64,000 bases of DNA from Kroppenstedtia eburnea (GCF_013282215.1 NZ_CP048103.1:1240001-1304000), one strand, 5' to 3'. Positions 53,331-62,676 are shown, numbered from the stretch's first letter. Notes: generated by a model from the sequence alone, not told the origin. Translations and numbers: made by a program.

Positions 53331-53425
53331 GCCTTGTGAAAAGGCCGGTTTTCAGGGAGGATTGGGTTTGCCCCGGATGCTTCCGCCTTGATCGCGATAA
53401 AAGAGTGCAAAACCCAATTCCCGAC
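53331..53425 (+). repeat. Dispersed inverted-repeat element, copy F (divergent)
   Basis: Left GCCTTGTGA (53331-53339). Inner ATTGGGTTTGC (53361-53371) pairs with GCAAAACCCAAT (53407-53418). The CACAT/ATGTG part of other copies is replaced, yet pairing is kept; the loop is unrelated. Ends 125 bases before polA. Confidence 0.65.
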
Positions 53426-53549
53426 CCGTCAGAACCCCCGGCATTCCGCTTTCAGTGAAGGCCTGCAGGCTCATTTGCCCATTATATCTTCAGCGGAGGA
53501 GACTGACAACGGGAGACGGAACGGAGAATCCAAACAATGGAGGTCCAGG

Positions 53550-56195
53550 ATGGACAAACTGGTGTTGATCGACGGAAACAGTATCGCTTTCCGAGCGTTT
53601 TTTGCCCTGCCGTTGCTCAAAAACCGGCAGGGGACCTATACCAATGCCGTCTACGGCTTTACCATGATGCTGATGAAGGTGCTGGAGGAGGAGAAACCCA
53701 GTCATGTACTGGTTGCTTTTGATGCGGGGAAGCTCACCTTCCGCCACCGGGATTACAAGGAATATAAAGGAAAGCGGGATAAAACCCCGGGCGAGCTTTC
53801 CGAACAGATCCCCCTGATCAAAAAGCTCCTTGATGCCTTTGGCATTCGTCACTTTGAGCTGGATCAGTATGAAGCGGATGATATTATCGGAACCCTTGCC
53901 CGGCAGGCGGAAAAGGCGGAAATTGCGGTCACCATCGTCACCGGGGACAAGGATCTCCTGCAACTGGTGTCGGATCGGGTTCACCTGTTGATGACCCGAA
54001 AGGGGGTCACCGATGCCGATCGGTATGACCTTCACAAAATTGAGGAGAAGTACGGTTTGAAACCGGAACAGATCATCGATTTAAAAGGTCTGATGGGGGA
54101 TCCATCGGACAATATCCCGGGGATTCCCGGTGTGGGGGAGAAGACGGCGCTGAAACTTCTCCATCAATACGGGAGTGTGGAAAATGTTCTGGATCACATC
54201 GACCACCTCCCGGGGAAAAAGTTGAAAGAACGGGTGGCCGAAAACCGGCGGGATGCATTGTTGAGCAAGGAGTTGGCCACCATCTTTTGCGAGGTGCCCC
54301 TGGATTTCGGCCTCGGTGATCTGAAGTATGAGGGATACGACACGGACCGGGTCACCCCGCTCCTCAAAGAACTGGAATTTAAAACCCTCCTGGAGCGGTT
54401 CGGGGGAGCGGAGGCAAAGGCGGATCCCGGGGAGACGGAAGAGATCGCGGTGGAAACGGTCGGTCCGGAGGAGACGAAGAACTGGGATGAGTGGCTTGCC
54501 CAGGATGGTCTTGCCCTGTTCCTGGAGATGAGCGGAGAGAACTACCACCGGGCCGAGGTGCTGGCGGTCGCTCTGTCTGACGGGAAGAAACAACTCTTTT
54601 TGGAGTGGGGGACGGCCAGAGAGTGGCCGGGTTTCCGCCAATGGCTCCGGGACCCGGACCGCACCAAGGTTTGCTATGATGTCAAGGCCACGGAGGTCGC
54701 CCTGAAACATCAGGGTTTGGAGACGGATGGTTTCGCGTGGGATATATTATTGTCTTCCTATCTCATCAACGCGTCGGAGTCGGGCCATGAACTTTCGGAG
54801 ATCGTGGATCGCAAATGGGGAGGAGGACTTCCCGACGATGATGCCGTCTACGGAAAAGGGGTCAAACGCCGTCGACCGGAAGGGAAAAAACTGGCGGAAC
54901 ACTTGGCCCGCAAAGCCCGGGCCATCCACCGGTTGCAGCCCCTGCTGGAAGAGGAACTGAAGGAGAACGGTCTCGATTCCCTTTACCTTGATCTGGAGTT
55001 GCCCTTGGCCCGGGTCCTGGCGAAAATGGAGTGGCAGGGGGTTCAGGTGGACCGGGATCGGCTGCAATCCCTGGGGGAGGAGCTGAAGGGCCGGTTGGAG
55101 GAGCTGACGGAGAAGATTTTCGAGCTGGCGGGAACGGAGTTCAATATCAATTCCCCCAAACAGCTGGGGGAGATCCTGTTTGACAAACTGGGACTGCCTG
55201 TCTTGAAAAAGACCAAAACAGGATATTCCACCAGCGCCGACGTGCTGGAAAAGCTGGCGCCGCAACATGAAATTGTGGAAGAGATCCTGCATTATCGCCA
55301 GGTGGGTAAACTGATCTCCACCTATGTGGAGGGTTTGCTCAAGGAGATCGATGGGGAGACCGGGAAGATCCACACCCGGTTCAACCAGGCGATCGCCGCC
55401 ACCGGACGACTCTCCAGCACCGATCCCAACCTGCAGAACATTCCCATCCGGTTGGAGGAAGGGCGACGGATCCGGCAGGTGTTTGTTCCTTCGGAAGAGG
55501 AGTGGTTGATGCTGTCGGCGGACTACTCCCAGATTGAGTTGAGGGTGCTGGCCCACTTGTCCGGGGATGAGAACCTGATCGAGGCTTTTCAAAAAGAGTT
55601 GGACGTCCATACCAAAACGGCGATGGATGTGTTCGGGGTCTCCGCCGACGAGGTGACCCCGTGGATGCGCCGTCATGCCAAAGCGGTCAACTTTGGGATT
55701 GTTTACGGGATCAGCGATTACGGCCTGTCGCAAAACCTGAATATCCCCCGCAAGGAGGCGGCGGAATTTATTCAGCGTTACTTTGACAGTTATCCCGGGG
55801 TGAAGCGTTATATGGAGGATATCGTCCGTCAAGCGAAAGCGGACGGTTATGTCACCACCATGCTCCACCGGCGCCGGGAGCTGCCGGAGATCAATTCCCG
55901 CAACTTCAACCGGCGCAGTTTTGCCGAACGGACGGCGATGAACACACCGATCCAGGGGACGGCGGCGGATATTATCAAAAAGGCGATGGTGGAGATGGAC
56001 TCCGTATTGGAGAAAGAAGGGCTCCGGGCCCGGCTCCTGTTGCAGGTGCATGATGAACTGATCTTTGAAACTCCTGCGGAGGAAATGGAAGCTCTGGACA
56101 ACCTGGTTCGCCGTGTGATGGAGAGTGCGGTGGAGCTGGCTGTACCCCTCCAGGTGGACATCAACACCGGAAAGACTTGGTATGAAGCAAAATAA
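53550..56195 (+). CDS. polA: DNA polymerase I
   Basis: 881 residues from ATG 53550 (GGAGG upstream). N-terminal 5'-3' exonuclease ('LIDGNSIAFRAFFALP', 'VAFDAGKLTFRH', 'DLKGLMGDPSDNIPGIPGVGEKTA'). A central 3'-5' exonuclease-like domain (about 310-475) lacks the DxE catalytic pair ('LALFLEMSGENY'), so it is proofreading-dead as in Geobacillus. C-terminal polymerase: motif A 'LSADYSQIELRVLAH', motif B 'RRHAKAVNFGIVYGISDYGL', motif C 'QVHDELIFE'. It acts in Okazaki fragment processing and repair. Followed by mutM and coaE as in B. subtilis. Confidence 0.96.
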   Translation: MDKLVLIDGNSIAFRAFFALPLLKNRQGTYTNAVYGFTMMLMKVLEEEKPSHVLVAFDAGKLTFRHRDYKEYKGKRDKTPGELSEQIPLIKKLLDAFGIRHFELDQYEADDIIGTLARQAEKAEIAVTIVTGDKDLLQLVSDRVHLLMTRKGVTDADRYDLHKIEEKYGLKPEQIIDLKGLMGDPSDNIPGIPGVGEKTALKLLHQYGSVENVLDHIDHLPGKKLKERVAENRRDALLSKELATIFCEVPLDFGLGDLKYEGYDTDRVTPLLKELEFKTLLERFGGAEAKADPGETEEIAVETVGPEETKNWDEWLAQDGLALFLEMSGENYHRAEVLAVALSDGKKQLFLEWGTAREWPGFRQWLRDPDRTKVCYDVKATEVALKHQGLETDGFAWDILLSSYLINASESGHELSEIVDRKWGGGLPDDDAVYGKGVKRRRPEGKKLAEHLARKARAIHRLQPLLEEELKENGLDSLYLDLELPLARVLAKMEWQGVQVDRDRLQSLGEELKGRLEELTEKIFELAGTEFNINSPKQLGEILFDKLGLPVLKKTKTGYSTSADVLEKLAPQHEIVEEILHYRQVGKLISTYVEGLLKEIDGETGKIHTRFNQAIAATGRLSSTDPNLQNIPIRLEEGRRIRQVFVPSEEEWLMLSADYSQIELRVLAHLSGDENLIEAFQKELDVHTKTAMDVFGVSADEVTPWMRRHAKAVNFGIVYGISDYGLSQNLNIPRKEAAEFIQRYFDSYPGVKRYMEDIVRQAKADGYVTTMLHRRRELPEINSRNFNRRSFAERTAMNTPIQGTAADIIKKAMVEMDSVLEKEGLRARLLLQVHDELIFETPAEEMEALDNLVRRVMESAVELAVPLQVDINTGKTWYEAK

Positions 56196-56212
56196 CAGGG
56201 AGAGAATGAACA

Positions 56213-57037
56213 GTGCCGGAGTTGCCAGAGGTTGAGACAGTCAAGCGGACGTTGCAGAAACTGATCACGGGAAAAACGGTGGAGGAGGTGAAGGTGAGCC
56301 TGCCCCGGATCCTCCAGGAGCCCCCGGATCCGCAATTATTCGGAGAGATGTTGAAGGGACGAAAGGTGACGGGAGTGGAACGCCGGGGGAAATTTCTGCG
56401 GATCTTTTTTGACCCTTGGGTCCTGGTCTCCCATCTGCGCATGGAAGGGCGCTACAGTCTGGAATCCGCGGAGACCCCTGTGGCCAAGCATACCCATGTG
56501 ATTTTCCGCTTCACGGACGGAACGGAACTGAGGTACCGGGATGTGCGTCAATTTGGCACGATGCATCTGTGGCCGAAAGGGGAAGAACTGAACCTCCCTC
56601 CCCTGCGGAAACTGGGGCCGGAGCCCTTGTCTGAGGCGTTCACTTTGGCCGGGTTTGCAGCCGGATTGGCCAAGCGAAAAACCAACATCAAAGCACTTCT
56701 GCTCAATCAGGAATTCCTGTGTGGGCTTGGCAATATCTATGTGGATGAGGCCCTTTTCACTGCGGGAATCCATCCGGAACGGCGGGTGCAGTCCCTGGAT
56801 TCCGATGAGGTGAAACGGCTGTATAAAAGTATTCGTTCCACTTTGGTGAAGGCAGTGGAAGCGGGGGGTTCCTCTGTTCGCAGCTATGTGGACGGGAACG
56901 GTGAAATGGGCATGTTCCAATTGCAAATTCAGGTGTATGGAAGAAAAGGGGAACCCTGCCTTCACTGTGGGCACCCGATTGAACGCCGGGTGGTGGCCGG
57001 GCGGGGAACTCACTTTTGCCCCGAATGTCAGCAATAA
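56213..57037 (+). CDS. mutM: Formamidopyrimidine-DNA glycosylase
   Basis: 274 residues from GTG 56213. N-terminal catalytic proline and glutamate 'PELPEVETVKR'; lysine in 'RRGKFL'; helix-two-turn-helix 'NIYVDEALFTAGIHPERR'; C-terminal zinc finger 'CLHCGHPIERRVVAGRGTHFCPEC'. It removes oxidised purines such as 8-oxoG. 17 bases after polA. Confidence 0.95.
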   Translation: MPELPEVETVKRTLQKLITGKTVEEVKVSLPRILQEPPDPQLFGEMLKGRKVTGVERRGKFLRIFFDPWVLVSHLRMEGRYSLESAETPVAKHTHVIFRFTDGTELRYRDVRQFGTMHLWPKGEELNLPPLRKLGPEPLSEAFTLAGFAAGLAKRKTNIKALLLNQEFLCGLGNIYVDEALFTAGIHPERRVQSLDSDEVKRLYKSIRSTLVKAVEAGGSSVRSYVDGNGEMGMFQLQIQVYGRKGEPCLHCGHPIERRVVAGRGTHFCPECQQ

Positions 57038-57085
57038 CAAGTGACCGAAGGGGATTACGAAAATTTCCGGAGGGGAGGGGTTGAG

Positions 57086-57700
57086 TTGAAGGTGGGTTTG
57101 ACCGGTGGGATCGCCACCGGAAAGAGTACGGTCTCCGAATGGTTTCGCCAAAAGGGAGCGGCGGTCGTGGATGCCGATCAGGTGGCCAGACGCGTGGTGG
57201 AGCCTGGAACCGAAGGGAGCAGACAGGTACGGGAGCGATTTGGTGACGGGGTGTTCAGAGCGACGGGGGAACTGGACCGAAAAGCCCTCCGGGAGTGGGT
57301 GTTTCGGGATGCAACAGCCCGGAGAGATCTCAACCAACTCCTTCATCCCCTCATCATCCGTCAGATGAAGGCAGAAATACAGGAGGCTCAGGAAGAGGCC
57401 CCGGACCGTCCGGTGATCCTGGACGTTCCTCTGTTGATCGAAGAAAGGCTGACTCATTTGGCGGATACCGTCGTGCTCGTTTATATCCCTGAAGAATTGC
57501 AATTGAAGCGACTGATGGAGAGGGAAGGCATTTCCGAAGAAGAAGCCGGGAGGATGATCAAGGCCCAGATGCCGATCGAAGAGAAAAAAAAGTTCGCCGA
57601 TGTGCTGATCGATAACTCCGGTACCCGTGCGGACACGGAAGGACAGGTTGATGCTTTATGGGAAACTTTGCTCTCCAAAAGTGGATCCAACCGGTTATAG
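57086..57700 (+). CDS. coaE: Dephospho-CoA kinase
   Basis: 204 residues from TTG 57086 behind AGGGGAGGGG; a GTG at 57041 would add 15 residues before the family-typical 'LKVGLTGGIATGKSTV' start. Walker A 'GGIATGKST', 'VDADQVARRVVEPG' and 'ILDVPLLIEE' are typical. It catalyses the final step of coenzyme A synthesis. It overlaps the next gene by 43 bases. Confidence 0.93.
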   Translation: MKVGLTGGIATGKSTVSEWFRQKGAAVVDADQVARRVVEPGTEGSRQVRERFGDGVFRATGELDRKALREWVFRDATARRDLNQLLHPLIIRQMKAEIQEAQEEAPDRPVILDVPLLIEERLTHLADTVVLVYIPEELQLKRLMEREGISEEEAGRMIKAQMPIEEKKKFADVLIDNSGTRADTEGQVDALWETLLSKSGSNRL

Positions 57701-58293
57701 CCGCCCTTCCGTCCAGGCGAAAGTTGGGACTGGCCTTCCTCCTGCTCCTGATCTTCTTGATCGTTGCCACCCCTCTTTTCAATCGCTGGATGTATCCTTT
57801 GGACTATGAAGAACAGATTTTGTACAGTTCTGATGCCACAGGTGCGGATCCTTTTCTTGTGATGGCGGTCATCCGGGTGGAAAGCAAGTTCAATCCCGAT
57901 GTGGAGTCCCATGCCGGTGCCGAGGGATTGATGCAGCTGACTCCCAACACCGTGGACTGGGTGGTGGAGAGAGGACGTTTTTCCCCGGCTTTCAAAGAGT
58001 CCGTTCGGGATCCGGCGATCAATATCCATATGGGAAGTTGGTACCTGTCCGGATTGATGAAAGAATTTCAGGGGAACCAAGTGGCCACCATCGCCGCCTA
58101 CAATGCAGGTCCCGGCAATGTGCAGAAATGGTTGAAAGAGGGCCGGTGGGACGGAACCCGTCGCAATCTGAATCAGATCCCCTATGGTGAAACGCGTCAT
58201 TATGTGCAACGGGTCATGTTTTTCCATGACAAGTACCGTTCTTTGTACGCTCATTTGGTAAAACAACGGGAAACTTATACGCTCCCTCAATAA
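57658..58293 (+). CDS. Membrane-anchored lytic transglycosylase (SLT domain)
   Basis: 211 residues from ATG 57658, starting inside coaE in another frame. N-terminal membrane helix (about 24-42, 'LGLAFLLLLIFLIVATPLF'), then an SLT goose-type lysozyme-like domain with the catalytic glutamate in 'VIRVESKFNP', 'AGAEGLMQLTPNT' and 'IAAYNAGPGNVQKWL'. It cleaves peptidoglycan outside the membrane. An internal later start is possible but would lose the membrane helix. The B. subtilis homologue YtaF/YtcX position differs. Confidence 0.88.
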   Translation: MGNFALQKWIQPVIAALPSRRKLGLAFLLLLIFLIVATPLFNRWMYPLDYEEQILYSSDATGADPFLVMAVIRVESKFNPDVESHAGAEGLMQLTPNTVDWVVERGRFSPAFKESVRDPAINIHMGSWYLSGLMKEFQGNQVATIAAYNAGPGNVQKWLKEGRWDGTRRNLNQIPYGETRHYVQRVMFFHDKYRSLYAHLVKQRETYTLPQ

Positions 58294-58318
58294 AAGGCCC
58301 AATTTCGACAGAGGCTCA

Positions 58319-58346
58319 TTGCAATATGTGTTATACTGATTATAAT
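58319..58346 (+). promoter_or_regulatory. gapB promoter with CcpN-like site
   Basis: TTGCAA (58319-58324), 16-base spacer, TATAAT (58341-58346). TGTGTTATACT (58327-58337), lying in the spacer, matches TRTGHYATAYW, the consensus I recall for the gluconeogenesis repressor CcpN. Confidence 0.55.
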
Positions 58347-58392
58347 AATAAAGGGAACTTGTATGTAACAATGGGTGAAGGAAGGGGAAAAT

Positions 58393-59439
58393 ATGCCTCT
58401 GCGAATAGCTATCAACGGTTTTGGCCGAATCGGCAGGATGGTCTTCCGAAAAGCGATCCATGAAGAGGATCTCGAAGTTGTGGCAGTCAATGCCAGCTAT
58501 CCGGCTGAGACGCTCGCCCATCTCGTGAAATATGACACCATCCACGGTGCGGTGGAAGATGAGATCCGGGCGGATGGGGATCGGTTGCTCGTCAACGGCA
58601 AGGAAGTGAAGTTGGTCTCCGACCGTGACCCCGCCCGTCTCCCCTGGGGAGATCTCGATATCGACATCGTGGTGGAAGCCACCGGCAAATTCCGCGACCG
58701 GGAAGGTGCAGGCCTTCATCTTCAAGCGGGTGCCAAAAAAGTGGTGATCACCGCCCCCGGTAAAAATGAGGACGCCATGATTGTGATGGGCGTCAATGAG
58801 AGCGCTTACGACCCGGAAGTGCACCGGATTATTTCCAATGCCAGCTGCACCACGAACTGTCTGGCACCGGTGGTGAAGGTGTTGCAGGAAAGATTCGGGA
58901 TCGAACAAGGGTTGATGACCACGGTCCACTCCTACACCAATGATCAAAAAAATCTGGACAACCCTCACAAGGACCTGAGACGAGCCCGTGCCTGCGCCCA
59001 GTCGATCATTCCGACGAAAACAGGTGCCGCCTCCGCGATCGGGAGGATCCTTCCTGAGCTGGAGGGACGATTGAACGGGCTGGCTCTTCGGGTTCCCACC
59101 CCCAACGTATCTGTGGTGGACTTGGTGGTGGACCTGAACCGCCCGGCAAGTGTCCATGAAGTGAATGCCGCGCTGAGGGAGGCCTCGGAAACCCATCTCA
59201 AAGGCATTCTTCAATATTGTGAGACCCCCCTGGTCTCCACCGATTTCAACGGCAATTCCCATTCCGCCATTGTAGATGCACTCTCCACCATGGCCGTTGG
59301 CGACCGTCAGGTAAAGGTTCTTGCCTGGTATGACAATGAGTGGGGATACTCCTGCCGTGTGGTCGACCTGGTCAAGTGGGTGGGGCACCCTTTTTCCGGG
59401 AAACATGAAGAGGTTCAACTCCGGGAAGTGACGGTCTGA
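58393..59439 (+). CDS. gapB: Glyceraldehyde-3-phosphate dehydrogenase, gluconeogenic (NADP-type)
   Basis: 348 residues from ATG 58393 (AAGGGGA upstream); ATG 58375 lacks a ribosome binding site. 'IAINGFGRIGRMVFR' coenzyme start, catalytic 'SNASCTTNCLAPVVKVL' (near 150-166), 'HSYTNDQ' and 'WYDNEWGYS'. 'ITAPGKNED' instead of the GapA-type 'SAPAKG' fits the GapB group, which uses NADP in gluconeogenesis. Position downstream of coaE matches B. subtilis, though speD is absent here. Confidence 0.92.
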   Translation: MPLRIAINGFGRIGRMVFRKAIHEEDLEVVAVNASYPAETLAHLVKYDTIHGAVEDEIRADGDRLLVNGKEVKLVSDRDPARLPWGDLDIDIVVEATGKFRDREGAGLHLQAGAKKVVITAPGKNEDAMIVMGVNESAYDPEVHRIISNASCTTNCLAPVVKVLQERFGIEQGLMTTVHSYTNDQKNLDNPHKDLRRARACAQSIIPTKTGAASAIGRILPELEGRLNGLALRVPTPNVSVVDLVVDLNRPASVHEVNAALREASETHLKGILQYCETPLVSTDFNGNSHSAIVDALSTMAVGDRQVKVLAWYDNEWGYSCRVVDLVKWVGHPFSGKHEEVQLREVTV

Positions 59440-59603
59440 TCCCGGGTGATGTACAGCCGCTTTCCGGTTCCGGCCGGGGAAGCGGCTCTCATTTTTACGA
59501 AGGCGGTTCCAAGCGCACCCGGAGTACAAACCCGGCGGTTTGTGGTATAGTTAGAAAGATTCGTTGAATCTTCAAGGAGGACCGAAGCGGGAGGAGTGCA
59601 TCG

Positions 59604-60101
59604 ATGCGCTGCCCATATTGTCATTTCATAGGAAGCCGGGTGTTGGACTCCCGCCCCGCCCACGAAGGGAAGTCCATCCGGCGCAGACGCCAGTGTGAAA
59701 GTTGTGGCAGGCGTTTCACCACATTTGAAATGTTGGAAGAGAAGCCTCTGATCGTCATCAAGAAAGATGGGGGCCGGGAGGAGTTCAACCGGGACAAACT
59801 CCTGCGGGGGTTGATCCGCGCTTGTGAAAAGCGGTCGGTTCCGATGGAGCGACTGGAAGAACTCGTCGACGATGTGGAGCGGAGCCTGCGGGAGAGTAAT
59901 GAAACCGAGGTACCCACACGGGAAATCGGTGAGTACATCATGGAACGTCTCGTCGATGTCGATGAAGTGGCATATGTCCGGTTTGCCTCGGTATATCGGC
60001 AATTCAAGGATATCACTGTCTTTGTAAAAGAGTTGGAAGAGCTGTTAAATCGCTCCCGCAACGCGAGGGATGGGGAAAAGGGAAAATCGACAGAGGAATA
60101 A
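59604..60101 (+). CDS. nrdR: Transcriptional repressor NrdR
   Basis: 165 residues. N-terminal zinc ribbon with 'MRCPYCHF' and '[16 protein letters not shown]', followed by an ATP-cone ('[23 protein letters not shown]'). It represses ribonucleotide reductase genes in response to ATP/dATP. Length is slightly above the usual 150-160. Ribosome binding site GGAGGAG. Next to dnaB as in B. subtilis. Confidence 0.95.
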   Translation: MRCPYCHFIGSRVLDSRPAHEGKSIRRRRQCESCGRRFTTFEMLEEKPLIVIKKDGGREEFNRDKLLRGLIRACEKRSVPMERLEELVDDVERSLRESNETEVPTREIGEYIMERLVDVDEVAYVRFASVYRQFKDITVFVKELEELLNRSRNARDGEKGKSTEE

Positions 60102-60194
60102 GCCCGATATTGGACCCGAATCCGGTTTGTGAAGGAATGTTTCTACTGGTACAATAGTAATCCCTTTGCCAGAACGGATGGGAGGCGGGTGTCG

Positions 60195-61697
60195 ATGTCG
60201 ATGATCTGGAATGAATGTACCCCCCGGGATGGCTGGAGAAGTCGGAGCCGCCGTCCGATCCAGCCGGTGGATCCTTTGGTGTTGGTCCACCTTTACCAAC
60301 CGCTGGTCGGAGCGGTGGCGGTCAGTCTCTATCTTACCCTCTACAGTCAACTGCCTCTGCATCGACCGGGAGTCTCCCGACTGCACTCCCACCTGGATCT
60401 GATGAAACTGCTGCAACTTCCACTGGGAGAAGTGCTCAAGGCACGGTACCGGTTGGAGGGAGTCGGGCTTTTGAACACATTCCGGACACAGGAGACGGGC
60501 AGACGGATGTTTTGGTATGAAGTGGTCGCCCCTCTGTCTCCGGGCTCTTTTTTTCAAAGTGATGTGCTGAGCATCTCCCTTCTGAATCGTTTGGGGAAAG
60601 ACCGATTCCGCAATCTCTATGAAGAGATGGTGGAGACCGGGGAAACCGATCTTCTCCAGGCAGACCGGGAGACAGAGGTGACACGATCCTTCCAACAAGT
60701 TTTTGGCTCATTGTCCCCTGCGGAGATCCGCTCAGCGACAGAACTGGAAAGTGATCTTCCCCTGTCGGCGGTGGGAGGGGATGACGGGCAGGAGGAGGGA
60801 AAGCCTCCGGTGTTCTCGGCGGAGGAAGGGGATGATCTGTCCATGGTCAAAGCCCGCTTGCAAAACCTGTTGGACAGGGGAGCCTGGACTCAACGGGTGG
60901 AAGAGCAGGTGTTGGAACTCCGATTCCTTTATCAGTTGGATGATTGGGATCTGATCCGGGCCTTGCAGAATCCGTATGTCACCCAACAGGGGAAGATTGA
61001 TGTGGATCGTCTCCGCTCATTTATTCGCAGTCAATACCGGATGCGTTTCGGCAGTTCACCGGTGGTGGTGGACCGGGAGAAAATCAAGGGGAAGGAAAAC
61101 AAGAGGGAGGCGCCTTTGGCCGGAGACTCTCCACTCCGAAAAAGCACGGATGAGCTGTCAGAGGAAGAGCGCCACTTCCGATTGTTGGAACGACTTTCTC
61201 CCATTGAACTCTTATCCCGCTTTCAAAATGGAAAGCAAATCCCCCGGGCAGACCTGGAGCTGGTGGAGGATCTGTCCCGGAATTACGGTCTCCCTCCCGG
61301 TGTGATCAATGTGCTCCTGGAGTATGTGCTGTACTCTTACGATTATAAACTCCCCCGTCCTCTCGTGGAAAAAATCGCCGGCCATTGGGCCCGGAAACAA
61401 GTGCGTACGGTGGAAGAAGCGCGAAAGATGGCCAGCCAGGAGCTGAATTGGGAGTGGAACAAGCAGCAAGGAACGGCATCCCGTAAATGGACTCCCCGGT
61501 CCGGGAAACGACAGGCACAGGAGAAAGAGCAGCCGCTTCCCCGGGCGGTGGCCCAGGCGATGGAGCGGGAAGCCAAGGGGGAGAAAGTCTCCGGCGGAGA
61601 GGTGGACCCGGAGACAGAAGCCAGGTTGCGGGCCAAATTGGACCGGATGCGCCAGCGGCTCGGCCAACGAATGCAGGAGAAGGGGAATGAACAGTGA
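60195..61697 (+). CDS. dnaB: Replication initiation/membrane attachment protein DnaB (Gram-positive)
   Basis: 500 residues from ATG 60195 (GGAGG 9 bases upstream); a longer frame from 60129 has no ribosome binding site. Not the helicase but the DnaB/DnaD-domain primosome protein: N-terminal winged-helix region ('VDPLVLVHLYQPLVGAVA', 'LLQLPLGEVLKARYRLEGVGLL') and a C-terminal DnaD-like domain ('ELVEDLSRNYGLPPGVINVLLEYVL', near 350-390). The C-terminal tail is charged. It helps load the replicative helicase with DnaI. Its stop overlaps the dnaI start. Confidence 0.9.
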   Translation: MSMIWNECTPRDGWRSRSRRPIQPVDPLVLVHLYQPLVGAVAVSLYLTLYSQLPLHRPGVSRLHSHLDLMKLLQLPLGEVLKARYRLEGVGLLNTFRTQETGRRMFWYEVVAPLSPGSFFQSDVLSISLLNRLGKDRFRNLYEEMVETGETDLLQADRETEVTRSFQQVFGSLSPAEIRSATELESDLPLSAVGGDDGQEEGKPPVFSAEEGDDLSMVKARLQNLLDRGAWTQRVEEQVLELRFLYQLDDWDLIRALQNPYVTQQGKIDVDRLRSFIRSQYRMRFGSSPVVVDREKIKGKENKREAPLAGDSPLRKSTDELSEEERHFRLLERLSPIELLSRFQNGKQIPRADLELVEDLSRNYGLPPGVINVLLEYVLYSYDYKLPRPLVEKIAGHWARKQVRTVEEARKMASQELNWEWNKQQGTASRKWTPRSGKRQAQEKEQPLPRAVAQAMEREAKGEKVSGGEVDPETEARLRAKLDRMRQRLGQRMQEKGNEQ

Positions 61698-62638
61698 TGG
61701 AACGGATCGACAACGTGGTAAATCCGCTTAAAGACCGGGTTTCCCGACGGTTGAGCTCAAATCCGGACCGGGAGCTGGATCGATTTCTATCCCATCCCGC
61801 CGTCCGCTCCTTTCGGGAAAAACATCCCGAAGTTCCGAGGGAAATGTACCGACGCTCACAGATTCATTTGCGACAGATGGTGATGGAACGGGAGCAGTGT
61901 GACCGCTGTCCCGGTCTGGACCATTGCCCCAATCTGGTGAAGGGACACCGTTCCCATCTGCATCTGTATGGGGGATACCTGGATCTGAGGCTGGCCCCCT
62001 GCGACAAACAACGGGCCCGGATCGAAGAGCGAAAGCGGAAACAGCTGATTCAAAGTCATCATATCCCCGCAGAAATTCTCAATGCCACTTTTGAAGAGAT
62101 GAAATGGGATTCGAGCCGGGCGGAAGTGATTGAAGCGGCGATGGATTTTTGTGAGCGGTTTGCCGCGGGACGTTCAGAGAAGGGTCTTTACTTATATGGC
62201 CCCTTCGGGGTGGGGAAAAGCCGGATCGCCGGAGCCATGGCCCAGGATCTGGTCCGTTTTGGCGTGGACTCTTTGATGGTCTATGTCCCGGACTTTATCC
62301 GGGAAGTGAAGGATTCCATCCGGGACGGGTCGGTACAACAGAAGTTGGATGCCCTTAAAAAAGCCACGGTTCTGATCCTGGATGATCTGGGGGCGGAGAA
62401 TATGACACCCTGGACCCGGGACGAGATCCTGGGGGCGATCCTGCAGTACCGGATGATGGAAAAACTGCCGACGGTGATGACGTCCAATCTGGATTTGAAG
62501 GAACTGGAAGATCATTTGGCTCACTCGGATAAAGGGGGAACCGAGCGGTTGAAGGCCAAACGGATCATGGAGCGGATCCGCCATCTGGTGGATGTCTATT
62601 TCGTCGATGGACAAAACTACAGGGAATCGGAATCCTGA
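61697..62638 (+). CDS. dnaI: Primosomal protein / helicase loader DnaI
   Basis: 313 residues from ATG 61697 (a GTG at 61694 is adjacent; AGGAGAAGGGG upstream). N-terminal zinc-binding region 'CDRCPGLDHCPNL' ... 'LAPCDK', then an AAA+ domain: Walker A 'GPFGVGKSR' (near 172), Walker B 'ATVLILDDLGAENMTPW', sensor 'TVMTSNLDLKEL' and 'RIMERI' arginine. It loads the replicative helicase at origins and restart sites. Confidence 0.94.
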   Translation: MERIDNVVNPLKDRVSRRLSSNPDRELDRFLSHPAVRSFREKHPEVPREMYRRSQIHLRQMVMEREQCDRCPGLDHCPNLVKGHRSHLHLYGGYLDLRLAPCDKQRARIEERKRKQLIQSHHIPAEILNATFEEMKWDSSRAEVIEAAMDFCERFAAGRSEKGLYLYGPFGVGKSRIAGAMAQDLVRFGVDSLMVYVPDFIREVKDSIRDGSVQQKLDALKKATVLILDDLGAENMTPWTRDEILGAILQYRMMEKLPTVMTSNLDLKELEDHLAHSDKGGTERLKAKRIMERIRHLVDVYFVDGQNYRESES

Positions 62639-62647
62639 AATTAATCC

Positions 62648-62676
62648 TTGATATCACGTTGATATCATGTTATAAT
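62648..62676 (+). promoter_or_regulatory. Promoter of the tRNA cluster
   Basis: TTGATA (62648-62653), exact 17-base spacer, TATAAT (62671-62676). TTGATATCA occurs twice in tandem (62648 and 62659), covering the -35 and spacer. Confidence 0.75.

Noticed and set aside
57481-59529. 682-codon minus-strand frame opposite coaE, the transglycosylase and gapB
   Set aside because: Fully overlaps three recognised genes and spans their intergenic regions; no domain seen.
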